Notes under the pieces: generated by a model
What the model saw: the letters and a program-made list of their open reading frames with translations, nothing else
Database searches by the model: none
What the model was told of the DNA's origin: nothing
Shown: positions 39,712 to 48,210 of the stretch, in pieces
Layout: the number at the start of each line of letters is the position of its first letter
Numbering within the stretch: the first letter of the stretch is position 1
Program-made: the position numbers and the translations under genes
Assembly: GCF_012979235.1 (NCBI RefSeq)
Contig: NZ_JAATWC010000006.1
Location: 62,001-126,000, forward strand
Length of the DNA stretch: 64,000 nt
Source: Dissulfurirhabdus thermomarina
Lineage (GTDB): Bacteria > Desulfobacterota > Dissulfuribacteria > Dissulfuribacterales > Dissulfurirhabdaceae
Reading direction: 5' to 3'

Positions 39712-41715
39712 ATGCCCAGACGGGAGCCGCCCTTCGACGCGCCGGAACCCCGGCACCGGAAGGGGCGGCGGACGTCCCTCCTCCTGGGGGCGGCCATCAC
39801 CCTGGCCACCGCGCTCCTGATGTGCGCCCGGCCGGCCGTCTTCGAGCTCTTCGAGCGCAAGTCCCTGGATCTCCGGGCCCAGTTCCGGGGCGAGGCGGCG
39901 CCGCCCGGCAACGTCACCATCATCGCCATCGACGACGCGAGCCTCCGCCGGCTCGGCCGCTTTCCGTGGCCGCGGCGCCGGTTCGCCCGGCTCCTGGACG
40001 TCCTCGCCCCTCTCAAGCCGCGCCTCGTGGTCCTCGACCTCATCTTCTCGGAGCCGGAGGCCGACGACCCCCTCCTGGCCGAGGCCATGGCCCGGTCGGG
40101 CAACGTCCTGCTCGCCGCCTACTTCACCTTCGGGGGCCCGAAGGGCCCCGATCCGCCTCCCCGCTCCTCCCTCCGGACCGCCGCCGTCCCGGTGGCAGGC
40201 GGAGTGGCGCCGCCGGAGGCCGATTCCGTCACCCTCCCGGTCCCCCTCCTGGGACGCAACGCCCTGGCCGTCGGGCACATCAACCTCTTCCCGGACCCGG
40301 ACGGCGTGGTCCGGTGGGAGCCGCTCCTGGTGGGCTACCGGGGCCGGGCCTACGCGAGCCTGAGTCTTGCGGCGGCGGCCCGGGCGCTCGAACTCCGCGG
40401 CACCGACGTCACCGCGTCGGGCGGCCGCCTCCACCTCGGCCCGGACCGCCGGATCCCGCTGGATCCCTTCGGCCGCACCCTCCTCCACTACTACGGGGGC
40501 GCCGGGTGCTTCCCCACCCTGAGTTTCGCCGACGTGCTCGATGGGCGCTTCGACCCCGGCCTCGTCCGCGGCCGCATCGTCCTGGTGGGGGCCACCGCCG
40601 TCGGGGTCTACGACCTCCGGGTCACGCCCTTTTCCCCCAACATGCCGGGGGTGGAGAAACACGCCCACGTCATCTCGTCCCTCCTGGAGGGACGGGTCCT
40701 GCGCCGGGCCTCCTTCGCGGTCAACCTGTGGATCCTCCTGGCCACGGGCCTCTTCTTTTCGTGGGCGGCGGCGCGTTCCCGGGCGGCGGGCGCCACGGCC
40801 GTGGCCCTCGGGGGGCTGGCGGCCCTCCTCGTCTCGGCGGCGGTCCTCTATTCCCGGCTCGGGCTCTGGGTCAACGTGATCTACCCCGGCTCCAACGTGG
40901 TGGCCGTCCTCATCGCCGTGCTCGCCTACAAGTTCGCGGTGGAGGACCGATTCGCGCGCCGGATCCGCCGGATCTTCTCCGCCTACGTCACGGAACGGGT
41001 GGTCAACGAGCTCATCCGGTCGCCGGAGATGGTGAAGCTGGGCGGCCTCCGGCGCGAGATCACCATCCTCTTCTGCGATCTCCGCGACTTCACGCCCTTT
41101 TCCGAGGCCCACTCGCCAGAGGAGGTGGTGCGGCGGCTCAACGAGTTCCTCACCGCCATGTCGGAGATCGTCCTGGCCTGGGACGGCACCCTGGACAAGT
41201 TCGTGGGGGACCAGATCGTGGCCTTCTGGAACGCGCCGCTGCCCCAGCCGGACCATGCCGTCCGGGCCGTGGCCTGCGCCCTCGAGATGGAACGGCGCCT
41301 GGAAGACCTCCAGGCCGGGTGGCGGGCGGCTGGAAAAGAGCCCCTCCGCATGGGCATCGGCCTCAACACCGGGGAGGCCCTGGTGGGCAACATCGGCGCC
41401 GAGGGAAAGAAGATGGAGTACACGGCCATCGGGGACACGGTGAACCTCGGGGCCCGGGTGGAGGGACTGACGCGGTGGTTCGACGTGCCCGTCCTGGTGA
41501 CACGGTCCACCGCCGAGGCCGTGGCGCCCCGCCTGGGCCGCCCCCCCTTGGAAGGGGTGCGGTTCGAGTCACTGGGCGAGGCCACCGTGAAGGGGCGCCG
41601 CCGCCCCGTGGAGGTCTTCCGTCCGATCCGGGATCAGGAACCGGCCCCGCCCTCCGGGGCCGGCAACGCGGCCAAGAGCTCCTCCGCCTCCCCGGAGAGG
41701 GCCGAGGAGGGATAG
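39712..41715 (+). CDS. CHASE2-domain class III adenylate/guanylate cyclase
   Basis: 667 residues. A transmembrane segment at about 22-40 leads into an extracytoplasmic CHASE2 sensor (about 50-335: DLRAQFRGEAAP, IAIDDASLRRLGRFPWPR, GRIVLVGATAVGVYD, VEKHAHVISSLLEG), then three transmembrane helices (about 343-415) and a cytoplasmic class III cyclase domain: FCDLRDFT with metal Asp456, KFVGDQIVAFWNAP, and GIGLNTGEALVGNIGAEGKKMEYTAIGDTVNLGARVEG. Product (cAMP or cGMP) cannot be told from sequence by eye. The last 27 codons overlap the convergent small exported protein gene by 82 bp. A cyclic-nucleotide-binding protein at 47673 is a plausible receptor. Confidence 0.93.
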   Translation: MPRREPPFDAPEPRHRKGRRTSLLLGAAITLATALLMCARPAVFELFERKSLDLRAQFRGEAAPPGNVTIIAIDDASLRRLGRFPWPRRRFARLLDVLAPLKPRLVVLDLIFSEPEADDPLLAEAMARSGNVLLAAYFTFGGPKGPDPPPRSSLRTAAVPVAGGVAPPEADSVTLPVPLLGRNALAVGHINLFPDPDGVVRWEPLLVGYRGRAYASLSLAAAARALELRGTDVTASGGRLHLGPDRRIPLDPFGRTLLHYYGGAGCFPTLSFADVLDGRFDPGLVRGRIVLVGATAVGVYDLRVTPFSPNMPGVEKHAHVISSLLEGRVLRRASFAVNLWILLATGLFFSWAAARSRAAGATAVALGGLAALLVSAAVLYSRLGLWVNVIYPGSNVVAVLIAVLAYKFAVEDRFARRIRRIFSAYVTERVVNELIRSPEMVKLGGLRREITILFCDLRDFTPFSEAHSPEEVVRRLNEFLTAMSEIVLAWDGTLDKFVGDQIVAFWNAPLPQPDHAVRAVACALEMERRLEDLQAGWRAAGKEPLRMGIGLNTGEALVGNIGAEGKKMEYTAIGDTVNLGARVEGLTRWFDVPVLVTRSTAEAVAPRLGRPPLEGVRFESLGEATVKGRRRPVEVFRPIRDQEPAPPSGAGNAAKSSSASPERAEEG

Positions 41716-42041
41716 GCCTCGAGAAAGGCCTGGAGGGCCTTTCGGGCCTCGGCGGTCTGCCCCTTCTCGGCCAAAGACACGGCCTTTTCGAAGGCCGCCA
41801 GCTCCGCCTTCGTCACTTCGCGCTTGCCGGCCCAGTAGAGGTCGGCCGTCTCCCTGTCCTCGTCGCCCCGGACCCCTCCCACCGCAGTGGTCTTGTGAAC
41901 GGGGTCCTGGACCTTGAGCTCCGTCACCTTCTTCTTGATGCGGGCCAGGACCTCGGCGAGATCCGCCGCCGGGGCCGGAAAGGCCCACCCGAGGAACAAC
42001 CCCACCGCCAGGAACCAGGCCAGTCCACGCATCTTCATCAT
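41634..42041 (-). CDS. Small exported protein (TPR-like), last of the lipoprotein/transglutaminase set
   Basis: 135 residues with a signal peptide (GLAWFLAVGLFLGWAFPAPAA, cleavage after AA near 26). The mature part has a Lys-rich helix and a TPR-like hairpin (FEKAVSLAEKGQTAEARKALQAFLEAYPSSALSGEAEELLAAL). A strong GGAGGG lies before the ATG, one base downstream of the transglutaminase-like gene's stop, so the two are co-transcribed. The 3' end overlaps the cyclase gene on the opposite strand by 82 bp. No known family recognised. Confidence 0.75.
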   Translation of the reverse strand: MMKMRGLAWFLAVGLFLGWAFPAPAADLAEVLARIKKKVTELKVQDPVHKTTAVGGVRGDEDRETADLYWAGKREVTKAELAAFEKAVSLAEKGQTAEARKALQAFLEAYPSSALSGEAEELLAALPAPEGGAGS

Positions 42042-42042
42042 C

Positions 42043-44526
42043 CTATCCCTCCTTCTCCGCGGCGGCCCCGGGCCGCTGCCGTTCCAGCCGCCGCCGGGCC
42101 TTCTCGGCGTTCTTCCGGTAGAAGGGGACCCCGGGCCGGGCGGTCACCGCCGCCTGGTAACACCGGAGGGCCTCCCCGTAGCGCCCCTTGAGGAAGTAGA
42201 CGTTGCCGAGGTCGTTCAGGAATTCCGGGGTCCGGACGCCCGCGGCCCGGAAGGCGTCCGCCAGGGCCAGGGCGTCGTCCAGGAGGCCGTCTCGGGCCAG
42301 GACGTAGAGGGCCTCCTCGGGGGCGACCATGCCGCCCCGCATCCCCTGGAGCAAGCGCGCATTCCGATCCTTCCCCAGGCGGTCGAAGACGGCGGCCAGT
42401 TTCGCCGGAAAGCCGGCCGGAAGCGCCGTCGCGACGCGGCACGGCGGCAGCGTCGGCGGCTTGTAGGCACGCCAGGCCCGGGCCACGTCCACCACCCGGA
42501 GGCGGCGGCCCGCCCGCCGGCGGCGTCCGGCGGCGGCCGCCCAGGACCCTGTGAAGTCCTCCCCGAGGCGGGTCAGCTCCACCGGCACCCAGGCCGTCCC
42601 CCCCCGGGCCAGGACGGCGCCGGGATCGATACCGTACCGGGCCAACTCCGCCATGGCGATGCCGGTGTCGAAGGCGGCCATCACGTGGTCACCGAGATCC
42701 AGCACCGCGGTCCGGATGCCGAGGCTCTCGAGCAGCGAGGCGTAGAGGACCACGAGGTCGTCGCAGTCCCCCGCCTTCCGGGCCAGGGTGTCCCGGGCGT
42801 ACTGGACGTAATCCACGCCGCCCCGGGCCCCGGCCTTCGCGTAGGGGTTGTTGGGATCCGCCTGGTAGGTGACACCGAGGGCGCGAAGGGCCTCGAAGGC
42901 GGCGGCGGCGAGGGTGACCCGGCGGCTCACCACGGGGGCCTTCACCGCGTGGAGCACGGCCCGGGAAAAGTCCATGACGGGCGGATCCTTGGGGGTGACG
43001 AAGATGGCGATCTTCCGGCGGTCGTCCCAGGTGAGGGCATGGCGCTCGTAGACCCGGAGCGGCACCGTGACCTCGGCGCTCCGTGGTGCGCCCCCCAGGC
43101 GGTAGCGGGCCTCCACCCGGGCCTGGAGCGGGGTGTTCTCGGTGAGTTCCAGCAGCCGTCCGTTGAAGACCGCCCGCAGGGCCACCGAGGCGTTGGCGGA
43201 GGCCGGAAGGCGGTCGACCCGGGTCTCGGACGGGAAGTCCATGAACGCCTTGACCCGGAGGGAGACGTCGAGGTCCTCGATATCGCCCCCGGTGTGGTTC
43301 ACCAGGCGGAGAAAGACGAAGGGGGCCTCGGCGTAGTGCTTGGCGTTGTTGGCGAAGACCGGGAGCACCCGTTCCACCCGGACCTCCACGGGCCCCCGGG
43401 TGGCGCGGGCGTGGGCCTCGGCCTTGAGGCGCCGGCGGACGGGATCGGCGGCAAGGCGGACGCCCGCCCGGGTGACGGCGGCCTCGAGGTCGGCCCCCAG
43501 GTTCTCCAGGGCGGCCCCCAGCGCCAGCTCCGCGCCGGACCGCTCGCCGGAATCGTAGACTGTTTTGGCCCGGCGGAGTTCGAAGACGTCCTGCCCGGTG
43601 TAGACGTCCGCCCCCCGGATCTCCAGCACGCCCTCCACCACCTTGAGGTCGTCGCTCAGCCGGCTGGGCTCGGCGTCCACCCGCTCGGTGACGAAGAGGA
43701 GCATGTCGAGCCCCTTCTGGGCGGCCTCCCGGCCGTAGCGGCCGTCCTCGCAGGAACCCTCCCCGAGGAGTTCCACCTTGTGCCCGGCCGCCTCGAGCCG
43801 CTTCACCACGGGACCCACGGTCAGGGCATCCCGGCTGCAGCCCACCACCCCCACGGCGAAACGGGTGGCGGCGTTCCCGGTGACGCCGAAGACCCGGGCC
43901 CGCGAGACGATCTCCGGGGTATCGAGCACCACGGCCACCACGGCCTCGCGCCACCGGCCCACGTCGCGGGCGGCCGCCACCGTCGAGAAGGAGATCAGGA
44001 CGTCCCGGCGGTCCCGGAGGTACTCGCGGAAGAGCGAGGCCGCCTCTCCCCCCGCCTCCGAACCGGAGAGGATGGAATCCACGTAGCGGTTGAGGGCGAG
44101 AATCTCGGCGCGGACCTTGAGGTCCGCCTCGGCCACGGGGCGGTCCGGCGCCGCCGGGACGCGCACCGCCACGAACCGGATGAGCCGCCCGGAGAGGACG
44201 GGCAGGAGCCGCCGGAGCCCTTCGGAGATCCGACCCGCGTCGTCGCCGGCCGGATGTGCCGCCCCGGCCGCCGCGCGGAGCAGGACCCGGAAGTCGGCGG
44301 TCTCCCGGAGGCGGACCGGGTCCGCCAGCTCGTCCAGGGCGGCAAGGGCCCCTTCCAGGTCGCCCTTGGCCGCCAAGGCCGCCGCCCGGTAGCCCGGGTC
44401 GGGGTCACCGCCCGGCCCAGGCGGGCACGGCCCGGACGGCCCGGGCCCGGCCCAGGCCGCCGCCGCGCACAGCACGAAGACCAGGGCCCAGCGGAGGAGC
44501 GCCTTTCTAGAAACCAGCCAGGACAT
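42043..44526 (-). CDS. Exported transglutaminase-like protein with TPR tail
   Basis: 827 residues. Signal peptide at 1-27 (ALVFVLCAAAAWAGPG). Residues 30-560 are a large unknown region containing beta-rich segments (GPVEVRVERVLPVFANN, FVFLRLVNHTGGDIEDLDVSLRVKAF). A transglutaminase/protease-like core carries the triad Cys588 (AGDCDDL), His614 (LGDHVMAAFD) and Asp620. The C-terminal 100 residues are TPR-like (LNDLGNVYFLKGRYGEALRCYQAAV). With an intact triad it may be a cysteine protease or cross-linking enzyme in the periplasm. The start overlaps the CsgG-like gene by 20 nt with GGGAG 7-8 nt upstream of ATG. Confidence 0.82.
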   Translation of the reverse strand: MSWLVSRKALLRWALVFVLCAAAAWAGPGPSGPCPPGPGGDPDPGYRAAALAAKGDLEGALAALDELADPVRLRETADFRVLLRAAAGAAHPAGDDAGRISEGLRRLLPVLSGRLIRFVAVRVPAAPDRPVAEADLKVRAEILALNRYVDSILSGSEAGGEAASLFREYLRDRRDVLISFSTVAAARDVGRWREAVVAVVLDTPEIVSRARVFGVTGNAATRFAVGVVGCSRDALTVGPVVKRLEAAGHKVELLGEGSCEDGRYGREAAQKGLDMLLFVTERVDAEPSRLSDDLKVVEGVLEIRGADVYTGQDVFELRRAKTVYDSGERSGAELALGAALENLGADLEAAVTRAGVRLAADPVRRRLKAEAHARATRGPVEVRVERVLPVFANNAKHYAEAPFVFLRLVNHTGGDIEDLDVSLRVKAFMDFPSETRVDRLPASANASVALRAVFNGRLLELTENTPLQARVEARYRLGGAPRSAEVTVPLRVYERHALTWDDRRKIAIFVTPKDPPVMDFSRAVLHAVKAPVVSRRVTLAAAAFEALRALGVTYQADPNNPYAKAGARGGVDYVQYARDTLARKAGDCDDLVVLYASLLESLGIRTAVLDLGDHVMAAFDTGIAMAELARYGIDPGAVLARGGTAWVPVELTRLGEDFTGSWAAAAGRRRRAGRRLRVVDVARAWRAYKPPTLPPCRVATALPAGFPAKLAAVFDRLGKDRNARLLQGMRGGMVAPEEALYVLARDGLLDDALALADAFRAAGVRTPEFLNDLGNVYFLKGRYGEALRCYQAAVTARPGVPFYRKNAEKARRRLERQRPGAAAEKEG

Positions 44527-46552
44527 CCAGGTGCTCCCGGATCTTCGCCGTCACGGCGGCCGGATCCCGCCCCTTCCGCGCCATGATGGCCCGGGCGTCG
44601 GCATAGCGTTCCAGGGCGGCCCGGCGGTCGCCCGCCTCGTCCCGAGCCGCCGCCTCGGCGAGGTAGCGTGCGTCGGCGCCGCGGAAGCCGCCCGCCACCT
44701 GCCGGGCCAGCTTCTCCACCACCTCCTCCTGGGCCTCCCGCAGCAGTTCCATGTCCGGGGGCAGGTCCGCGAGCTTGACCGGGAGCTTGAACGCCCCGAT
44801 CTCCACGCCCTCGTGGGCGTCGTCCTCGGCGGTCCGGCTCGCCTCCAGCACCTCGGACCGCAGGACGTCCCCGGAACGGGCATCTACCACGCGGTAACTC
44901 ACGCTGGCGGTCCCGACCTTCCGGTAGTGGGTCTGCCGGTACCGGACGTCTTCGTAGGTGGGGCGCCGGATCACCGGCGGCACCTTCGGATCCCGCGTCT
45001 TCCCGGGGACGTAGGCGGGGTTGGGGACCGATTCCGTCCCGGTCTGGACCCGGATGGTCCGGGCGGTCTCCTGGCGGGAGGTCTCCACCCGGTAGTCCAC
45101 CACCTCACCCAAGAGGAGGTAGTCCGCGCTGGTGAATCGGAAGCCGGCGGAGGGATCCTGCCGCCGGGTGTCCCGGCCGGCGGTCCGGGCCAGCTCGTAT
45201 TCCTTGAGGAGGAGGTCCAGGGAGGCCCGTTCCACCACCCGGAGGTCCGCGTCCAGGTCGCGGTGGAGGCGGCGGAGGAGCTCGGCGGTGAATATCCCCC
45301 CCACCTCGGGGGCGGCGGCCGGCCCCTTGAAGGCCGTGACCGCGAGGCACTTGCGCGCCCTGGCCGCCACCGCGGCCTCGGCCGCGCGCCGAAGCTGCGC
45401 CGCCTGGGGGTAGCCCGGCTCGAGCTCGAGCACCAGGTCATAGCCCAGGAGGGCCGCCCCCGGGAAGCCCTTTCGAGCCGCGGCCTGCGCCTTCGAGAAG
45501 AGCCGGTCGGCCAGGGCCCGGACGGCCTTCTTCGGCACCGCCACCTGGCCCCGCCGGGCATCCGGGAGCGCCGCCAGGAACCCGGAGCCTTGCTCGAAGG
45601 CCTCCACGGCCTCCACCAGGTGCTCCTGCTCCAGGAACGAGGCCCCGTTCCGGAAGTGGAAGGCCGCCGCCTCGGCCAGCAGAGCCGAGAGGCGTTCGGC
45701 GACGTCCGCCGGGGCATCCGGGTAGGCGGCCGCGCGGCGCAGGGCGGCCACGGCCTCGTCGTAGGCGTAGGCGGCCCGGGCGGCGGCGGCCCGCTCGAGG
45801 TAGGCCTCGGCATTGTCCCCGGCCTCGATCTTGCGCCGGAGGCCCTCGGCCCCCGGGTCCCCCGGCCGGATCGCCAGCCAGCGGTCGAGGCAGCGGCGGG
45901 CGGTCTTCCAGTCTTCCCGGCCGGCGGCCGCATCCGCCTCGGCCGCCAGCGCCGCCACGGCCCGGTCCGCCAATTCCCGCGACCTGGGCCCCACGGTGCC
46001 CGGGTCGAGCGCCTTGGCCCCCTCCAACGCCTTCAGGGCGCCCTCCCAGTCACCGCCGGCGGACAGGTCTTCCGCCTTGGCCAGGGTGGCGTTCACGGCG
46101 GACGAGGTGGCACCCCGAGCCGCCTCGATGGCTCCCTTCACCTCGCCGAGCCCCGGGGCGTCGGGATCGACGGCCTCGAGCCCCGCCACCCGGGCGGCGA
46201 GCTCGTCCAACACGGAGAGGGGCACCGGCCGGCCGGCCTCGCGGAACTCGGCCAGCCTTGTCCGGACGGGACCGAGCCGGGCCTGGGCGAGCCGCCCGCG
46301 CACCCGGGCGAGATCCGTGCAGCTCCGGCCGCGGCCGCGGCTTCGGCGGCAGAGGTCCTTCAGGATCTGGAGGGCCTCGGCGTCGCGTCCCGCGGCCGAG
46401 AGGGCCGCCGCCCGGCGGGCCTGCTCCCGGACGCCGGCGGGGGCGCAGGCGACGGCGACGAGCAGCAGGAGAAGGCACCACGCCCATGGGCACCGCCGGC
46501 CGCCGGAACCCGGGCGGATGGGACGGCCGGGAGGTAACGGAGACTGCATCAT
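44507..46552 (-). CDS. CsgG-like TPR lipoprotein
   Basis: 681 residues. The signal peptide ends in a lipobox (LLLLVAVAC), so it is lipid-anchored. Residues 35-430 are a series of TPR-like helices. Residues about 438-660 resemble the CsgG/FlgO-like fold (KCLAVTAFKGPAAAPEVGGIFTAELLRRL, DLRVVERASLDLLLKEYEL, SADYLLLGEVVDYRVE, ASVSYRVVDARSGDVLRSEVLEAS). CsgG forms an outer-membrane pore for curli; more distant relatives are periplasmic regulators of envelope structures. Start at the first of two ATGs, with AGAGAGGA about 9 nt upstream. Overlaps the transglutaminase gene; a promoter element precedes it. Role unproved. Confidence 0.8.
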   Translation of the reverse strand: MMQSPLPPGRPIRPGSGGRRCPWAWCLLLLLVAVACAPAGVREQARRAAALSAAGRDAEALQILKDLCRRSRGRGRSCTDLARVRGRLAQARLGPVRTRLAEFREAGRPVPLSVLDELAARVAGLEAVDPDAPGLGEVKGAIEAARGATSSAVNATLAKAEDLSAGGDWEGALKALEGAKALDPGTVGPRSRELADRAVAALAAEADAAAGREDWKTARRCLDRWLAIRPGDPGAEGLRRKIEAGDNAEAYLERAAAARAAYAYDEAVAALRRAAAYPDAPADVAERLSALLAEAAAFHFRNGASFLEQEHLVEAVEAFEQGSGFLAALPDARRGQVAVPKKAVRALADRLFSKAQAAARKGFPGAALLGYDLVLELEPGYPQAAQLRRAAEAAVAARARKCLAVTAFKGPAAAPEVGGIFTAELLRRLHRDLDADLRVVERASLDLLLKEYELARTAGRDTRRQDPSAGFRFTSADYLLLGEVVDYRVETSRQETARTIRVQTGTESVPNPAYVPGKTRDPKVPPVIRRPTYEDVRYRQTHYRKVGTASVSYRVVDARSGDVLRSEVLEASRTAEDDAHEGVEIGAFKLPVKLADLPPDMELLREAQEEVVEKLARQVAGGFRGADARYLAEAAARDEAGDRRAALERYADARAIMARKGRDPAAVTAKIREHLDVLAGF

Positions 46553-46598
46553 GTCAGCGGGTCCTCTCTCTGGATGGGCTGCCTCGCTCCACCGGGGG

Positions 46599-46607
46599 AT
46601 TATACCA
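46599..46607 (-). promoter_or_regulatory. Extended -10 promoter before the CsgG-like lipoprotein gene
   Basis: The minus strand reads TGGTATAAT, a perfect TATAAT with the TGn extension, and includes the TAA stop of the PerM-like gene. It lies 47 nt before the lipoprotein ATG (46552). No -35 hexamer is visible 17 bp upstream, as allowed for extended -10 promoters. It would let the three exported-protein genes be expressed without the upstream genes. Confidence 0.55.
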
Positions 46608-47673
46608 CATGCCGCCCCGCCGGGGCGGGGGCGGGACCACCGCCGAATCCCTCGAGGAGCCCCTCGAACAGGATCTTGGCGGTGAACAACAGGGGCACGG
46701 CCACCACCATGCCGGCGAGGCCGAAGAAAGACCCCACGAGCACGATGCCCACCACCACCGTCACCGGGTGGAGGTCCGCCACGCCGGCGATGAAGGCCGG
46801 GATCACCACGGCGCTGTCCAGGGCCTGGGCCCCGAGCACGACCCCGACGATGCCCGCCAGGAGGGGGTAGTCCGGGTGGGGCGCCGACAGCACGAACACC
46901 GCGGGGAACGCGGCCGCCAGTAGCGGCCCCAGGTACGGGACCACGTTCAGGATCCCGGCCAGGGTCCCGAAGAACACCGCCATGTCCAGCCCCACCAGCA
47001 GGAAGCCCGCGCTGGCCACCAGGGCCATGACCGTGCACTGGACGAGGACCCCGCGGACGTAGCGCTGGAGCCGGCGGGCCACCCGGGCGTAGATGTGCCA
47101 GCCGAGCTCGAAGGCCCGGTTGGGCAAGAGACCCAGGAGACGGCTGCGGAGGCGGCGCAGGTCGCGGAGCAGAAAGAACAGGAGAAGGGGGGCGAGGAGG
47201 AGGGTCCGGACCAGCTGGAGGGCCGCGGCCCGGGCCAGGCCGGCGACGCGTTCCCAGGAGGCGTCGAGGGAGGCGGCGCCGTGGCCGAGGACTCCCGGCG
47301 GAAGATCCACGCCCGCCACGGCCCGGAGCCACCCCCGGAGCCCCGCCACGGCGGCGGCCACGGACCGCCAGACCTCCGGCAGCCGTTCCTCGAGCCGGAC
47401 CATCTGGCCCGCCAGGTGCGGCAGGGCCAGCACCAGCACCCCCGCGGCCCCGGCCAGGGCCAGGACCAGGACCAGCCCGATGGCGGCCTCGCGGGACAGC
47501 CCCGTCCGGGTGAAAGAATCCACCACGGGATCCAGGACGGCGAAGCCCAGCAGGGCGATGAAGATCGGGAGCAGGACGGGCCGGAACACCACCACCAGGG
47601 CCGCGGCGGCCGCCGCCAGCCCCGCGAAGGCGACCGCCGCCCGGGTCCACGCAGGCAACCGTCCGCCGGACAT
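46600..47673 (-). CDS. AI-2E/PerM-family membrane transporter
   Basis: 357 residues with about eight transmembrane helices: a pair near the N-terminus (AAVAFAGLAAAAAALVVVFRPVLLPIFIALLGFAVLDPVVD), a long amphipathic region (about 85-160), then a hydrophobic cluster including LNVVPYLGPLLAAAFPAVFVL and VADLHPVTVVVGIVLVGSFFGLAGMVVAVPLLFTAKILFE, the signature of the AI-2E transporter (UPF0118) family. Members include autoinducer exporters and sodium/proton antiporters; substrate unknown here. The start ATG shares one base with the stop of the cyclic-nucleotide-binding gene (TGATG), showing tight coupling. Confidence 0.88.
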   Translation of the reverse strand: MSGGRLPAWTRAAVAFAGLAAAAAALVVVFRPVLLPIFIALLGFAVLDPVVDSFTRTGLSREAAIGLVLVLALAGAAGVLVLALPHLAGQMVRLEERLPEVWRSVAAAVAGLRGWLRAVAGVDLPPGVLGHGAASLDASWERVAGLARAAALQLVRTLLLAPLLLFFLLRDLRRLRSRLLGLLPNRAFELGWHIYARVARRLQRYVRGVLVQCTVMALVASAGFLLVGLDMAVFFGTLAGILNVVPYLGPLLAAAFPAVFVLSAPHPDYPLLAGIVGVVLGAQALDSAVVIPAFIAGVADLHPVTVVVGIVLVGSFFGLAGMVVAVPLLFTAKILFEGLLEGFGGGPAPAPAGRHVV

Positions 47674-48164
47674 CAGGCCCCCAGCCGGGCGTTGGCCACG
47701 CGCAGGCGTTCCGCCAGCACGGCGGCGAGGTTGGTGACGAAGCGCGCCCCGAGCCGGGGGGCCCGGTCGATCCATTCCTCGAGGTCCACCCGGAGGAAGA
47801 AGGCCGCCCGGGTCGGCGCCGTGGAGACCGCGTCGGCGGTGCGGCGCTCCTCCCGGACCAAGGCGACCTCGCCGAAGAAGTCGCCCCCCCGGAGCTCGGC
47901 CACCCGCGCCGCCCCCACGCGGATCTCCACCCGCCCCTCCAGGACGAGGACCGCACCGGCGCCGACGTCCCCGGCCCGAAAGACCACCTCGTCCTCCTCG
48001 AAGGACCTCGGGTGCATGTCCCGAGCGAGACGAAGGACCTCCCGCCGGGGAATCCCCTCGAACAGGGGCGTGGCCGCCCACAGGCCCGCCACCTCCTCGG
48101 CCCACGGGGGTCGGCGGCGGAAGAGGTTGTGCCAGACGGGTGAAGGCGCGGCGGGCGGCGTCAT
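47673..48164 (-). CDS. Stand-alone cyclic-nucleotide-binding domain protein
   Basis: 163 residues from ATG 48164, chosen because GGAAGGAG lies 7 nt upstream; a longer frame would overlap the ArsR-rhodanese gene. Residues about 28-150 are one cNMP-binding domain: LFEGIPRREVLRLARDM, FRAGDVGAGAVLVLEGRVEIRVG, and the phosphate-binding cassette FFGEVALVREERRTADAV, with the Glu and Arg that bind the ribose and phosphate. No helix-turn-helix or kinase output follows, so it must act on another protein, most simply the coupled membrane protein. The class III cyclase gene is 6 kb away. Confidence 0.85.
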   Translation of the reverse strand: MTPPAAPSPVWHNLFRRRPPWAEEVAGLWAATPLFEGIPRREVLRLARDMHPRSFEEDEVVFRAGDVGAGAVLVLEGRVEIRVGAARVAELRGGDFFGEVALVREERRTADAVSTAPTRAAFFLRVDLEEWIDRAPRLGARFVTNLAAVLAERLRVANARLGA

Positions 48165-48210
48165 GGGGGCGCTCCTTCCGAGCGCCGCGGCCCGGGAAGA
48201 CCCGCGGCGC

